Shown here one piece after another: positions 17,794-26,427 of a DNA stretch of 64,000 nt. The notes below the pieces were generated by a model. The model ran no database searches, was not told the origin of the DNA, and saw only the letters and a list, made by a program, of their open reading frames with translations. Origin of the DNA: Paenisporosarcina macmurdoensis (GTDB lineage: Bacteria; Bacillota; Bacilli; Bacillales_A; Planococcaceae); NCBI RefSeq assembly GCF_042658845.1, contig NZ_JBHSRI010000003.1, forward strand, positions 135,189 to 199,188, read 5' to 3'. A program made the translations under genes and the position numbers. Position 1 is the stretch's first letter. Every line of letters starts with the position of its first letter.

Positions 17794-17882
17794 AAAACCT
17801 GTTCATTCAGCCTCTTTCAAAAAATGAATAATAAATAGTTAAATTGATAACAATATTACTATTAAGTTTAAGGAGTTACGAG

Positions 17883-18179
17883 ATGTTATTATTTAAATAT
17901 TTTAAGGACGAGGCTGGAGAGTATTTAGGGATTAGAGATGAATATGTATACTATGTGTTCATTCCTGCTTCTACCAAAAAAGAACAAATCATCACGTTAT
18001 TTGGCTTTGCAATGGATAAAATCAAAGCACATTATCTAGAAAACAAAAAAGAAATACATCAAATGAAAATGTATTTGATGGCAGATCCTCTGATTGTAGA
18101 AAGAATCAATGCGGTTTCTACCTATCAAAAAGTATTTATGGTAAGTCATGAAGAATTTTTAGAGTCTTACCTTGGTTGA
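17883..18179 (+). CDS. Small hypothetical protein
   Basis: This is a 98-residue soluble protein with no signal peptide or membrane segment. AGGAG sits seven bases before the ATG at 17883, and a strong terminator follows, so it is a genuine single-gene unit. Aromatic residues are frequent in the first 30 positions (FKYF, YVYYVF), followed by a helical KEQIITLF...DKIKAHYLENKK section. I recognise no family. The preceding ATT-like upstream extension of the frame lacks a ribosome site. Confidence 0.65.
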   Translation: MLLFKYFKDEAGEYLGIRDEYVYYVFIPASTKKEQIITLFGFAMDKIKAHYLENKKEIHQMKMYLMADPLIVERINAVSTYQKVFMVSHEEFLESYLG

Positions 18180-18182
18180 ATA

Positions 18183-18219
18183 AAAAAAGGGACTTCCGCT
18201 TAGGAAGTCCCTTTTTTTA
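18183..18219 (+). terminator. Strong intrinsic terminator
   Basis: GGGACTTCC pairs perfectly with GGAAGTCCC (18189-18211) around a five-base loop, with an A run before and seven T after. It starts just past the small gene's stop. Confidence 0.85.
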
Positions 18220-18380
18220 TTTACATTAGTGACTATTTCAACATAATGGCTTTGCTTTTCATAAATAGTTAATCGTATTTCCGATGAGCCTGCCAGTTTA
18301 TGCACTGTCGATATTTTCGTAAATTAAGTTAAACCAGAGTGCCATTTTTAGCCTATAGGGAAACAGGTTTGATTTGATCC

Positions 18381-19019
18381 CTAGTGATCAAAGTCAGCAA
18401 TAAGGATGTATCGGTCTGGTGCACTTCCTATGAAATCAAATGGATAACAAGTGGTTACGGTTAATACTGAACTATCTGTTGGCGTAATAATGGTTTTATC
18501 GTCGCTATCAACAATTTTAATTTCTCTGATTACATAAGTGAATGTACCTGCTGTTGTTTCTACAATTAATTGATCTTTGATTTGTAGCTGACCCAATTCC
18601 CTAAATACAGTGTCCCGATGTCCTGATAAAACAGAATTGTCATTTTCCCCTGGAAGAACGCTGCCAGAAAAGTGACCAATACCTTTCTTTAATTCATCCT
18701 CATCAGTGCCATGAAAGATTGGTATCACTTGATTTATTGCTGGAATCGTTAGGTTTCCTATATTTTCACCATCCGTTGGTCTTATCGGATACAGGATTTC
18801 ATCTGTTACTTCATCTGTTTTTACATCTTTAGTTTCAGGGGTGAGGGTAACCGTATCGAATTGTTCTTTTTTTAGTGTTATCGGGGCAGATGTTGGGACA
18901 GAATAACTATAAATTTGAAATGATGCCCAAATAATAAAACTAATCCCCAGGATCAATAATCCCGGGGAAAGCATATGAGCAATTTTAAACTTACTTATAA
19001 ATGAACGTTTTCTATGCAT
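18381..19019 (-). CDS. Class D sortase
   Basis: This is a sortase transpeptidase that cleaves LPxT-type sorting signals and attaches proteins to the cell wall. One N-terminal membrane helix (about 18-40) is followed by the sortase beta barrel (about 80-212). The catalytic triad is visible: His134 in SGHRDT, Cys191 in TTCYPFD and Arg203 in PDRYI. The 212-residue length and the TLTVTTCYPF-type context fit class D. Its ATG overlaps the last eight bases of the ice-binding protein gene, so the two are translationally coupled. That protein, ending in LPDTS, is the obvious dedicated substrate. A distinctive feature is that no other LPxT protein is in the window. Confidence 0.88.
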   Translation of the reverse strand: MHRKRSFISKFKIAHMLSPGLLILGISFIIWASFQIYSYSVPTSAPITLKKEQFDTVTLTPETKDVKTDEVTDEILYPIRPTDGENIGNLTIPAINQVIPIFHGTDEDELKKGIGHFSGSVLPGENDNSVLSGHRDTVFRELGQLQIKDQLIVETTAGTFTYVIREIKIVDSDDKTIITPTDSSVLTVTTCYPFDFIGSAPDRYILIADFDH

Positions 19020-20316
19020 AAAATTTTCTTCTTATCAAGACCGCTAAGCCTATCATAGAAAGAACAGTTCCAACAAGAAGGAGGTTATACCAAGGTGTAG
19101 ATGTATCTGGAAGCTGTCCCCCTGAAACAGTTGGTACAGACACGGTAAACGAACCAAGATCGATTACTTCACCATTGTCATCCGCTATAAATTGTACACT
19201 TACTTTGTAAGTTCCAACAGGCACATTATCTGCAGTATAGGTAATATCTTCACTACCTTTTGCTTTGTAAGTTTTTCCACCAATATTGAAAATCCAAGTA
19301 CCTGTTTCTTTAACGTCATTAGGTAACACGGCACGAATAATCATGCTTCCCTCAGAGTTAATTTTCACATTCACTGAAGGAGAATCATCTTTAGTCCCTG
19401 GAACAGTTGGTTGTTCTGGTGTTGGTTCCGGTTCTGTACCAGGCGTTGGTGTTGGTGTTGGCGTTGGTTCTATTGGTGTTGGTGTTGGTTCTGGTGTTGG
19501 TGTTGGTGTTGGTGTTGGCGTTGGCGTTGGTTCTGTTGGTGTTGGTGTTGGTGTTGGTGTTGGTTCTGGTTCTGGTTCTGGTACTGGTTCTGGTTCTGGT
19601 ACTGGTACTGGTACTGGTTCTGTTGGTGTTGGTTCTGTTGGTGTAGCACATGCTTGTGGCACATTGATTCTAGTATTGGCTGCATTAGCTGTAACTGCGG
19701 TCTGTGCCAACATTCTGCCGTTAGTCAAAGAGCCCGCACCCAGTGTTATAGCTGATTTACTCATTAAAGTTCCCTCAAAAACGCTGTTTGCTCCAATGGT
19801 TGCTACATCGACTACCCAGTAAATGTTACATGCTTGTGCTCCACCTAATAATCGAATCTGTGTATTGGCAGCAGTAGTAAGTGCTCCACCAATTTGGAAT
19901 ATGTAAATCCCATTGCCGTTAAGTGTCATACTTGATCCGATTGACACAGCATTAGTAAATTTATATACTCCTGGTGTTAATGTTTGACCTCCAAGGTCTG
20001 ATGCTGATGGAGTAAATTCAGCTAGTTGTGAATCAGCGTTGGACATAGCTGACTTGAAATCTGTAAAGGCTGAATTATAAGCTGCATTTGCAACATCTGT
20101 AGAACCGGTAACAGTAGCAGTTCCTGTAGCCCCTCCACTTCCTATACTACCCAATATTTGAGTTGATTCAGTTACAGTCGTAGTTGCACCTAAAATTCCA
20201 TATGGACTTGCAGATCCAAGACCTGGCGCTACAGCTACTGCACTAACAGGCAATGTGAAAACGATAAACGAAAGAAACAGAATAAGGAAGAAAGATGTCG
20301 ATTTATAATTATTCAA
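19012..20316 (-). CDS. Ice-binding-like (DUF3494) cell-wall-anchored surface protein
   Basis: This is a secreted surface protein of 434 residues. A signal peptide (about 1-28, cut near AVA) is followed by a DUF3494 ice-binding-like domain (about 29-223), with GILGATTTVTES and LTPGVYKF motifs. A Pro/Thr/Glu repeat stalk covers about 224-302. A beta domain (about 310-395) precedes the sorting signal LPDTS (402-406), a membrane helix and the RRK tail. Known DUF3494 proteins bind ice or inhibit recrystallisation, and some act as adhesins. Here the stalk would hold the domain off the cell wall. It is paired with a class D sortase. Ice binding is inferred from family membership; an adhesin role is the alternative. 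Confidence 0.85.
   Translation of the reverse strand: MNNYKSTSFFLILFLSFIVFTLPVSAVAVAPGLGSASPYGILGATTTVTESTQILGSIGSGGATGTATVTGSTDVANAAYNSAFTDFKSAMSNADSQLAEFTPSASDLGGQTLTPGVYKFTNAVSIGSSMTLNGNGIYIFQIGGALTTAANTQIRLLGGAQACNIYWVVDVATIGANSVFEGTLMSKSAITLGAGSLTNGRMLAQTAVTANAANTRINVPQACATPTEPTPTEPVPVPVPEPEPVPEPEPEPTPTPTPTPTEPTPTPTPTPTPTPEPTPTPIEPTPTPTPTPGTEPEPTPEQPTVPGTKDDSPSVNVKINSEGSMIIRAVLPNDVKETGTWIFNIGGKTYKAKGSEDITYTADNVPVGTYKVSVQFIADDNGEVIDLGSFTVSVPTVSGGQLPDTSTPWYNLLLVGTVLSMIGLAVLIRRKFYA
19411..19647. repeat. Low-complexity Pro-Thr/Pro-Glu coding repeat
   Basis: About 79 codons of the surface protein consist almost entirely of Pro-Thr and Pro-Glu pairs, read as GGTGTTGGTGTT-type hexamers on the plus strand. 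Such tracts change length easily by slippage in steps of six bases, altering the stalk length without a frameshift. The shadow frames across it are artefacts. Confidence 0.85.
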
Positions 20317-20647
20317 TTTTATAAGTCACCTCTGTATTTTTATTAGATATCTCCATCTAATATACTATTTGAAGAAATTTCTGTCAATTCAAGATGGAGT
20401 TAAACATGCTAAAAACTAGGAGATTCACATAAAGTATGTTTGAAAAATCAACAAAGTAATAGCTTCAACTATTAGAAGCGGTAGGTTTTTTTCCATCAGT
20501 AATCTTCTCAAAACTCCTTGATTAGTTATAGAAAAGGGTCTCTTTCAGTAAAACATCCGGAATTGAATATTTTGTCAATTAAGCGGTAGTGAGTTTGGAT
20601 TTCCTACAGTAAAACCCTAAGACTTTAATGGCTGGTTGGTAAATAGG
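20317..20647. other. Intergenic stretch upstream of the surface protein
   Basis: It should hold the minus-strand promoter of the surface-protein/sortase operon. I see no clear -35/-10 pair and no gene. Confidence 0.35.
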
Positions 20648-20690
20648 AATAACCCATCTGAGCCTAAACTCAAGATGGGTTATTTTTTAT
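20648..20690 (+). terminator. Perfect 12-bp hairpin with T run
   Basis: AATAACCCATCT pairs with AGATGGGTTATT (20673-20684), followed by T residues on the plus strand. No plus-strand gene precedes it within 300 bp. It may be a relic, or it may end read-through toward the small repeat protein gene. Confidence 0.5.
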
Positions 20691-20744
20691 GATTAAATGA
20701 AATACTTATTAGCAAAATGATTATTCAGACCATTTCAGAACAAA

Positions 20745-21017
20745 TCAGACGCCTTGTTTTTTTGTTGCGTTTTTGGTTGAAGAATTGTTGCTCTTCCCTG
20801 CTAATGACTGTGTCATTGCTGTTGCTAATGGCTGCGTCATTGCTGTCGCTAATGGCTGCGTCATTCCTGCTGCTAATGGTTGCATCATTTGTTGTAAGTT
20901 CGTTGCTTTTATGTTTTTCGGGAAATTCTTAATTAATTGTTGAATATTCCCACTCTTCATTCCTTTTACAACACCAAAAATAGCAGCTCCGACAGCACTC
21001 CATGCAAAAAATCTCAT
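20745..21017 (-). CDS. Small protein with four tandem octapeptide repeats
   Basis: This is a 90-residue basic protein with a short hydrophobic N-terminus (AWSAVGAAIFGVVKGM, about 5-20) and a central array of four imperfect eight-residue units of the type MTQPLATA (residues 44-75). It has a Ser/Asn/Lys tail. GGAGG lies eight bases before the ATG, so it is a real gene. The N-terminus may associate with the membrane, and the repeats could form an amphipathic helix. I recognise no function. The repeat copy number probably varies between strains. Confidence 0.65.
   Translation of the reverse strand: MRFFAWSAVGAAIFGVVKGMKSGNIQQLIKNFPKNIKATNLQQMMQPLAAGMTQPLATAMTQPLATAMTQSLAGKSNNSSTKNATKKQGV
20793..20888. 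repeat. 24-nt tandem repeat, four units
   Basis: Four in-frame 24-base units encode MMQPLAAG, MTQPLATA, MTQPLATA and MTQSLAGK. The middle two encode the same eight residues, which points to recent slippage or unequal crossing-over. Confidence 0.8.
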
Positions 21018-21226
21018 TTAATCATCCTCCTACATTCATTTACTGAAAATTTCACAGCTTCGTTAGTATTCGGAGTCGGTAGTTTATTATGCGTATTATT
21101 ACTTTGTAACTTCCCGTAAATAATGTACTCCATATTAAATGGATTTAAATGGCATGTAATAAAATAGACAAATTTGGAAAAGATAAATGATTGAAGGAAG
21201 AATAAAATTAAAGGGGCGGCTACAGC

Positions 21227-21940
21227 ATGTCGATGGAATGGTTTAACAGAGTAACTAGTGAGCTTCAAGATCATCTGAATTCGATTTGTGAAGAATATGA
21301 TCAAATCGGTCAGATGACGATTGATCAAAGTGCAAAACATCCACGAGTCGAATTTTTTGTCGAGACGGAAGGTAACGAAAGGGATTACTTCTGTACCCTC
21401 CTCTTTGACCCACATAATGAAGAGTTTTATGTAGAAACTTTTGATTATGAATTCGAACAACCTGCTAGAATTATTCTCGCAGATATTGAGGATGTCATTG
21501 ACGCTGTTCATGACAGCTTCCATGATTTCATAAACGGTGACAGCGATATGTTTGTAGCTGTTGATGAGGTTGAAGATGATGATGATGAAATTGATAACGA
21601 AGCTGACTACCTTTTAGAAGCTGACGATGGCGAAGAATATTACGTCGGTGAGATTCTAGAAGACGATGATGAAACCATTTTTAAAGAGGTTGAGATTGAA
21701 TGGGAAACACCTGAAGTTACTGCATTCCAAATCGAGGACGAAGTTGAAGTAACCTATCAATTTGGTGTTGTCAGTGCTACTGGAAACGGCGTTCTCCAAC
21801 GAGTCAATCGATACTGGTCAGAAGACAACGAGTTCTATAAAGAAGAAAGTACTTTATCGTTTACAAAAGAAGAGGCGAGCACAATCATTGCTATGATCGC
21901 GAGTAATATGGACAAAATGTCTTCATACGAAGATCTGTAA
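21227..21940 (+). CDS. Highly acidic hypothetical protein
   Basis: This is a 237-residue cytosolic protein with an extreme acidic centre (about 110-150, runs of Asp and Glu) between two more ordered parts. The first part (1-105) is a mixed alpha/beta segment rich in Phe/Tyr. The last part (155-237) has beta-like strands ending in a helical KEEASTIIAMIASNMDKM segment. The plus-strand ATG at 21227 is backed by GGGGCGG upstream, and a good terminator follows. I recognise no family. The acidic stretch suggests binding of cations or basic partners, but this is only inference. Confidence 0.65.
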   Translation: MSMEWFNRVTSELQDHLNSICEEYDQIGQMTIDQSAKHPRVEFFVETEGNERDYFCTLLFDPHNEEFYVETFDYEFEQPARIILADIEDVIDAVHDSFHDFINGDSDMFVAVDEVEDDDDEIDNEADYLLEADDGEEYYVGEILEDDDETIFKEVEIEWETPEVTAFQIEDEVEVTYQFGVVSATGNGVLQRVNRYWSEDNEFYKEESTLSFTKEEASTIIAMIASNMDKMSSYEDL

Positions 21941-21965
21941 AATCTCAGCTTTCCGATTAATATAC

Positions 21966-22004
21966 AAAACAGGTATTAGGGTCACCTATCCTAATGCCTG
22001 TTTT
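21966..22004. terminator. Bidirectional terminator between the acidic protein and the Tad operon
   Basis: A 15-bp stem with one mismatch (21966-21980 with 21990-22004) and a nine-base loop lies between two convergent genes. It has A bases on the left and T bases on the right, so it serves both strands. Confidence 0.8.
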
Positions 22005-22025
22005 AGCATTTCCATTTACTTTTCA

Positions 22026-22949
22026 CTAAAGTGTTTGAATCAAATAAATAATTAACGGCCCCAACATAACAATAAAGATGGCAGGGAATATGAATAGCAT
22101 CATCGGAAAAATCATTTTTACTGGTGCTTTCATCGCTTGCTCTCTTGCCAATTGTGTTCTTTGCTCTCTTATTCTCACTGTTAATGAACGGATAACTTTT
22201 GCCATTCCCACACCTAAGATATCTGCCTGAATTAACGATGTGATAATACTTTGAAACTGATGAACAGGTACACGACTTCGTAAATCAGCATAGGCTTCTC
22301 TTCTGGACTTTCCAAGTTTCATATCATCTAACGTTTGCAGGAACTCTTCGGAAAGAGGGCCTTTTGTTTGATTACAAACTTTTAATATTGAAGCATCAAG
22401 ACCCATTCCCGCTTCGATAGAAAGATTGACCATATCAAAAAAATCGGGCATCATTTTTTGAATCGCAAGTCGCCTCTTTTTAATGATTACACTTAAAAAA
22501 AATGACGGATAGTATATGCCAAGTGCCGCTATACTACCAGCAAGCAACAAGCTCGAGAGAATATTGGTATCTAATTTAATCAATAGTATGATGAGAATAA
22601 CGAAAGGAACAAACCCAAGTAGCAGTTGGAGAAAAAGAAAATCAGTTGACGATAGATTGAGTGGATATCCCGCTTCACGCAACCGTTGATCTAAATTCTT
22701 CTTTTTTGATGGTGAGGTTTTTTGATCAATCAGCTTTTTTGCTTTATCATTAATTTTTTTCACTAATATAAGATTGTCTTTGGTATTTCTTCGTTTTTTA
22801 TCTAGTTTCACATTTACTCCTGCAACGCCAAAGTAAGAGGTTGTTCTTCTGGATATGGCTATTTGCTTACTAAAAACATGCGTTAAAACTGCTCCGAAAA
22901 CAAACATAAAAAATAGTACAGTAAATAGGAAAGTTAATAAAGTAATCAT
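22026..22949 (-). CDS. tadC: Tad pilus platform protein TadC
   Basis: This is an inner-membrane platform protein of the Tad/Flp type IVc pilus, with a T2SSF domain (about 160-290) containing the usual membrane helices. An N-terminal helix (1-22) and a helix pair (about 103-155) flank it. It partners TadB to connect the CpaF ATPase to the growing pilus. It is 307 residues, normal for TadC. It starts three bases after the TadB stop and is the last gene of the operon. A terminator follows directly downstream. Confidence 0.88.
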   Translation of the reverse strand: MITLLTFLFTVLFFMFVFGAVLTHVFSKQIAISRRTTSYFGVAGVNVKLDKKRRNTKDNLILVKKINDKAKKLIDQKTSPSKKKNLDQRLREAGYPLNLSSTDFLFLQLLLGFVPFVILIILLIKLDTNILSSLLLAGSIAALGIYYPSFFLSVIIKKRRLAIQKMMPDFFDMVNLSIEAGMGLDASILKVCNQTKGPLSEEFLQTLDDMKLGKSRREAYADLRSRVPVHQFQSIITSLIQADILGVGMAKVIRSLTVRIREQRTQLAREQAMKAPVKMIFPMMLFIFPAIFIVMLGPLIIYLIQTL

Positions 22950-22952
22950 TTT

Positions 22953-23927
22953 CTACACCTCAATTTGAACAATTTTACTGATAAAAAACCATCCAAGCAT
23001 GATGCTGATTGACCCCATAATAACCATTGCCCAACCTAGTGGGTGGGTAAATAATAACTGAAAGTACTCTGGATTGACGAACTTTAAATATAGTGCAAGT
23101 GCTAGTGGTAAGATCGTAATTATCATGGCCGACATTTTCCCTTGAGCTGTCAATGTTTTCACTTCATCTTTAACTCTGGATCGGTCAAATATTGTTTCTT
23201 GCATGGTCTCTAATAAAACAGCTAAATTCCCACCAGTAGCACGTTGGATGATTAGTGTATTTAAGACAATTTCGAGTTCTTTATCTGGTAATCTCTCTAG
23301 CAAATTATGAAAAGCTTCTTCTACCGTTATGCCATAATTAATTTCTTGTAATGCTTTTAAGAATTCAGGTCCTAGTGGTTCTTCAACCTCTTTTGCCACC
23401 ATATTCAAAGTTTGCATGAAACTAAAACCTGCTCTAAGTGAATTTGCCATCGTGCCTAACGCTTCTCCCAGTTGGTTCGAAGCCATTTGCAGGCGCTTTT
23501 TTCGTTTTTTCTTAACATATATAATGGGTAGATGGAATCCGATTATCCCACCCATGATAGTAAATATAACGTGTACTTCTAGAAAATACCCTATTAATAA
23601 ACATATAATGAAAAGCATAACTCTGCCAATAAATAATTCTATAAGTGATCGTCTTACTCCAGATTGTGTGAGCAGTTGTTCGTGCTTAGAAAGATTGACT
23701 ACACTTTCAATCCCTTTACTTATTATCTTTAATGAAGAGTTTTCCAGGTATTGAGGTGCTTCCTTATCTTTTTTCGATCGCCTATAGTCATTGATATCAA
23801 TATACTTTGTTAATCTTTTTTCATATTTAGTTTTTTCAAATAGCTGTGATAGTGCAAATTTGAAGATGACTGTGGTGGTGAAAAATGTAAGTAATAACAG
23901 ATAAATAATGTGATTTGTCATACCCAC
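22953..23927 (-). CDS. tadB: Tad pilus platform protein TadB
   Basis: This is the first of the two T2SSF-type membrane platform proteins of the Tad system. It is 324 residues, with a helix at about 5-25, a pair at about 95-130, the T2SSF core (about 155-285, GGNLAVLLETM) and C-terminal helices. The start codon overlaps the end of the CpaF gene by ten bases, indicating translational coupling. It works with TadC below the pilus. Confidence 0.88.
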   Translation of the reverse strand: MGMTNHIIYLLLLTFFTTTVIFKFALSQLFEKTKYEKRLTKYIDINDYRRSKKDKEAPQYLENSSLKIISKGIESVVNLSKHEQLLTQSGVRRSLIELFIGRVMLFIICLLIGYFLEVHVIFTIMGGIIGFHLPIIYVKKKRKKRLQMASNQLGEALGTMANSLRAGFSFMQTLNMVAKEVEEPLGPEFLKALQEINYGITVEEAFHNLLERLPDKELEIVLNTLIIQRATGGNLAVLLETMQETIFDRSRVKDEVKTLTAQGKMSAMIITILPLALALYLKFVNPEYFQLLFTHPLGWAMVIMGSISIMLGWFFISKIVQIEV

Positions 23928-25255
23928 TCATCCTTAAACATCGTTTGGATGTTATGTCCTGCTATCGTAAATTTTTCGATACAGTTTGGACGAATTCCGG
24001 TAGTAGTAAACTGATGTTCACTTCTACCTGTAGTTGGATTTTTACGCTCATTGTAAACAAATATATCCTGAAGAACAATGGTATCTCCTTCTAAGCCTAA
24101 CACTTCAGTAATTTTTGTTATTTTCCTTGAGCCATCTTTCATTCGTGCTTGTTGAACGATAAGATCTAAGGCAGCAGAAATTTGTTGGCGAATGGCCTTC
24201 ACAGGCAAGTCCAATCCCGACATTAAGACCATGGTTTCAAGTCTTGCTAACAAATCCCTGGGGGAGTTTGCATGTCCTGTTCCTAGACTTCCATCATGAC
24301 CTGTGTTCATCGCTTGAAGCATGTCCAGTGTTTCTCCACCACGTACCTCCCCAATAATAATGCGATCAGGTCGCATTCTGAGAGCATTTCGGACAAGGTC
24401 TCGTATGGTGATTTCACCTTGCCCTTCAATGTTTGATGAGCGAGATTCTAAAGCTACAACATGTTCTTGCGATAGTCTTAATTCAGCAGCGTCTTCTATT
24501 GTCAAAATTCGTTCATCATTAGGAATAAATGATGAGATGACGTTTAATGTACTTGTTTTACCTGAACCAGTTCCACCACTTATAAAAATATTAAGTTTGG
24601 ATTTGACAGCTACTTTTAAAAACAGTGCCATGTTTTCACTTAAAGATCCCATTCGTAATAAATCGTTTATCGTAAATGGAACTTCTGAAAATTTCCGAAT
24701 GGTCATCGTAGGTCCGTTAAGTGCTAGAGGAGGGATAATGGCATTGACACGAGAGCCGTCCGGAAGCCTGGCATCAACCATCGGAACACTTTCATCGATT
24801 CGTCGACCTAATGGTGCTACAATTTTTTCGATGACACGTAACACATGTAAATTATCTCGAAAGTGGATAGAAGTTTTTTCGATTTTTCCGTTTACTTCAA
24901 TATAAATATCGTTCGGTCCATTGACCATTATTTCTGTCACAGAAGGATTATCAAGAAGCGGTGAAATAGGTCCATATCCTGTAATCTCATGTGAAATGTC
25001 ATGTTTTAGTTGCTTCTTTTCCTCGAAGGTAAGATGGTTTCCTTCTTTCCCCAAAAAATCATTCGTTAGCTTTTCTATTAATGGTTCCATTTCCTGTTTT
25101 TGATTCATCGGTTTTTTCAGTTCATCAACAAGGAAGCTATGAAGTACCACTTCTAATTCATTTGAGTTTTTACTCGTAGTTAAAGGTTTTATCGTGATTT
25201 CTTGTTTGTTCTCTAAACTTATCTGTTCACCACTTAAACGTGATAATAGGGACAT
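23918..25255 (-). CDS. cpaF: Tad pilus assembly ATPase CpaF/TadA
   Basis: This is the hexameric secretion ATPase that powers Flp pilus assembly. The N-terminal domain (about 1-120) is followed by the GSPII_E core. Walker A is ISGGTGSGKTS (about 230-240). The Asp box is LTIEDAAEL. Walker B is DRIIIGEVRGGE, and the His box is GTGHANSP. The 445-residue length fits CpaF. Its ATG overlaps the CpaE stop codon by one base. It is a soluble hexamer docked on TadB/TadC. Confidence 0.92.
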   Translation of the reverse strand: MSLLSRLSGEQISLENKQEITIKPLTTSKNSNELEVVLHSFLVDELKKPMNQKQEMEPLIEKLTNDFLGKEGNHLTFEEKKQLKHDISHEITGYGPISPLLDNPSVTEIMVNGPNDIYIEVNGKIEKTSIHFRDNLHVLRVIEKIVAPLGRRIDESVPMVDARLPDGSRVNAIIPPLALNGPTMTIRKFSEVPFTINDLLRMGSLSENMALFLKVAVKSKLNIFISGGTGSGKTSTLNVISSFIPNDERILTIEDAAELRLSQEHVVALESRSSNIEGQGEITIRDLVRNALRMRPDRIIIGEVRGGETLDMLQAMNTGHDGSLGTGHANSPRDLLARLETMVLMSGLDLPVKAIRQQISAALDLIVQQARMKDGSRKITKITEVLGLEGDTIVLQDIFVYNERKNPTTGRSEHQFTTTGIRPNCIEKFTIAGHNIQTMFKDEWV

Positions 25256-26427
25256 TAAATAAGTCCTCCTACAGGATCCAGTTGTTCGTCATCGTGAATT
25301 TCATTTGTTGGTTGGCTTTGAGGGCTATATAATGTTTCAGCCATTTGAAGAATCCTTTTTGACACTTGTGATTTTGGGTGCGAATAGCTTAAAGGCTTTC
25401 CTTCATTCACTGCTAATAGCATAGCTTTTTCCATTACAGGAAGGGCTGCAAAAATTCTTTTGCCGATTACCTTTTCTATGGTGCTTGTTGTGATGCCCAA
25501 GACTTTGGTTTGTCGATTTAAGACAATCTTAACTCGTTCCTCTAGACGTAAAGAAACTAGCGTATCTAGGAGCAGCTTGCTGTTTTTTAATGTGGGCAAA
25601 TCGAGGTATGTCAGCAACAAAATATCGTCCGAGTTCTCTAAAGCGACGAGTCCAATTTCATTCATATAACTGGATGCATCAATAATCACCACGTCAAATA
25701 GTTGCTTAAGATTAGTAAGTGCCTTCCTTACATCATCGCCTGTTATTACTTCAGCAAATTCAGGTCGTTGTGGTGCCGCTAAAACCGAAATGCCATCTCT
25801 AAAATCCGTCAAATAGTTCTCGATTTGTTTACCTTCTTTATCCTCTTTTACCCAATCATATATTGTTAGCTCTGGCTTTAAATCCAAAAACATAGCTATA
25901 TCACCGAATTGAAGATTTAAATCCATGACTGCAACTGTGATTGATTTCTTTCCATAGGACGCTGCTAGATTTACAGCGATTGTCGTTTTTCCAATCCCAC
26001 CCTTTGTACTACAAACTGAGATTACTCTTCCATTTTTTTTAGGTTTCAATAACTGTTGAAATAATTTGTTACCACTGTTTTCTATTGCTAGATTAATATC
26101 TTCTTTTATTTTATTTAACGAAGTAGAAAGGAAAATAACATCATCAGCTCCTGCTCTTAATGCCCTCTTCATATCGAATTCTACTTCTACATTAAATACC
26201 AACAGTATCGTTACTAGAGGAAATTCCTTTGAGATTTTTGAACATAAGCTATATATTTCATACGACTCTGAATTTGGTAATAGCACAATACATTGTTTAA
26301 CCGATTGTAATTGCTTATATAGTCTAGACTCGTTTGCCACCCAATTTACCATGTTTTCAGGATTTACTATGACATCTATTTTTGAAATCCAATCATAATT
26401 TTCAGACACGGAGAATATTTTCACCAC
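25255..26427 (-). CDS. cpaE: Tad pilus CpaE/TadZ, receiver-like plus ParA-type ATPase
   Basis: This localisation factor positions the Tad machine, often at a pole. The N-terminal half (about 1-125) is a pseudo-receiver (ALRAGADDVIFLS). The C-terminal half (about 135-370) is a MinD/ParA-like ATPase with the deviant Walker A CSTKGGIGKTT and Walker B DVVIIDASS. It is 390 residues. A GTG start overlaps the CpaB stop by one base. It is co-transcribed with the pilus genes. Confidence 0.88.
   Translation of the reverse strand: MVKIFSVSENYDWISKIDVIVNPENMVNWVANESRLYKQLQSVKQCIVLLPNSESYEIYSLCSKISKEFPLVTILLVFNVEVEFDMKRALRAGADDVIFLSTSLNKIKEDINLAIENSGNKLFQQLLKPKKNGRVISVCSTKGGIGKTTIAVNLAASYGKKSITVAVMDLNLQFGDIAMFLDLKPELTIYDWVKEDKEGKQIENYLTDFRDGISVLAAPQRPEFAEVITGDDVRKALTNLKQLFDVVIIDASSYMNEIGLVALENSDDILLLTYLDLPTLKNSKLLLDTLVSLRLEERVKIVLNRQTKVLGITTSTIEKVIGKRIFAALPVMEKAMLLAVNEGKPLSYSHPKSQVSKRILQMAETLYSPQSQPTNEIHDDEQLDPVGGLI

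Noticed and set aside
19286..19822. Long plus-strand Val/Gly frame
   Set aside because: It is the complement of the Pro/Thr repeat in the surface protein; composition is a repeat artefact.
21014..21523. Minus-strand 169-residue frame
   Set aside because: It overlaps the acidic protein gene, which has a better ribosome site, codon use and terminator, and it has no recognisable features.
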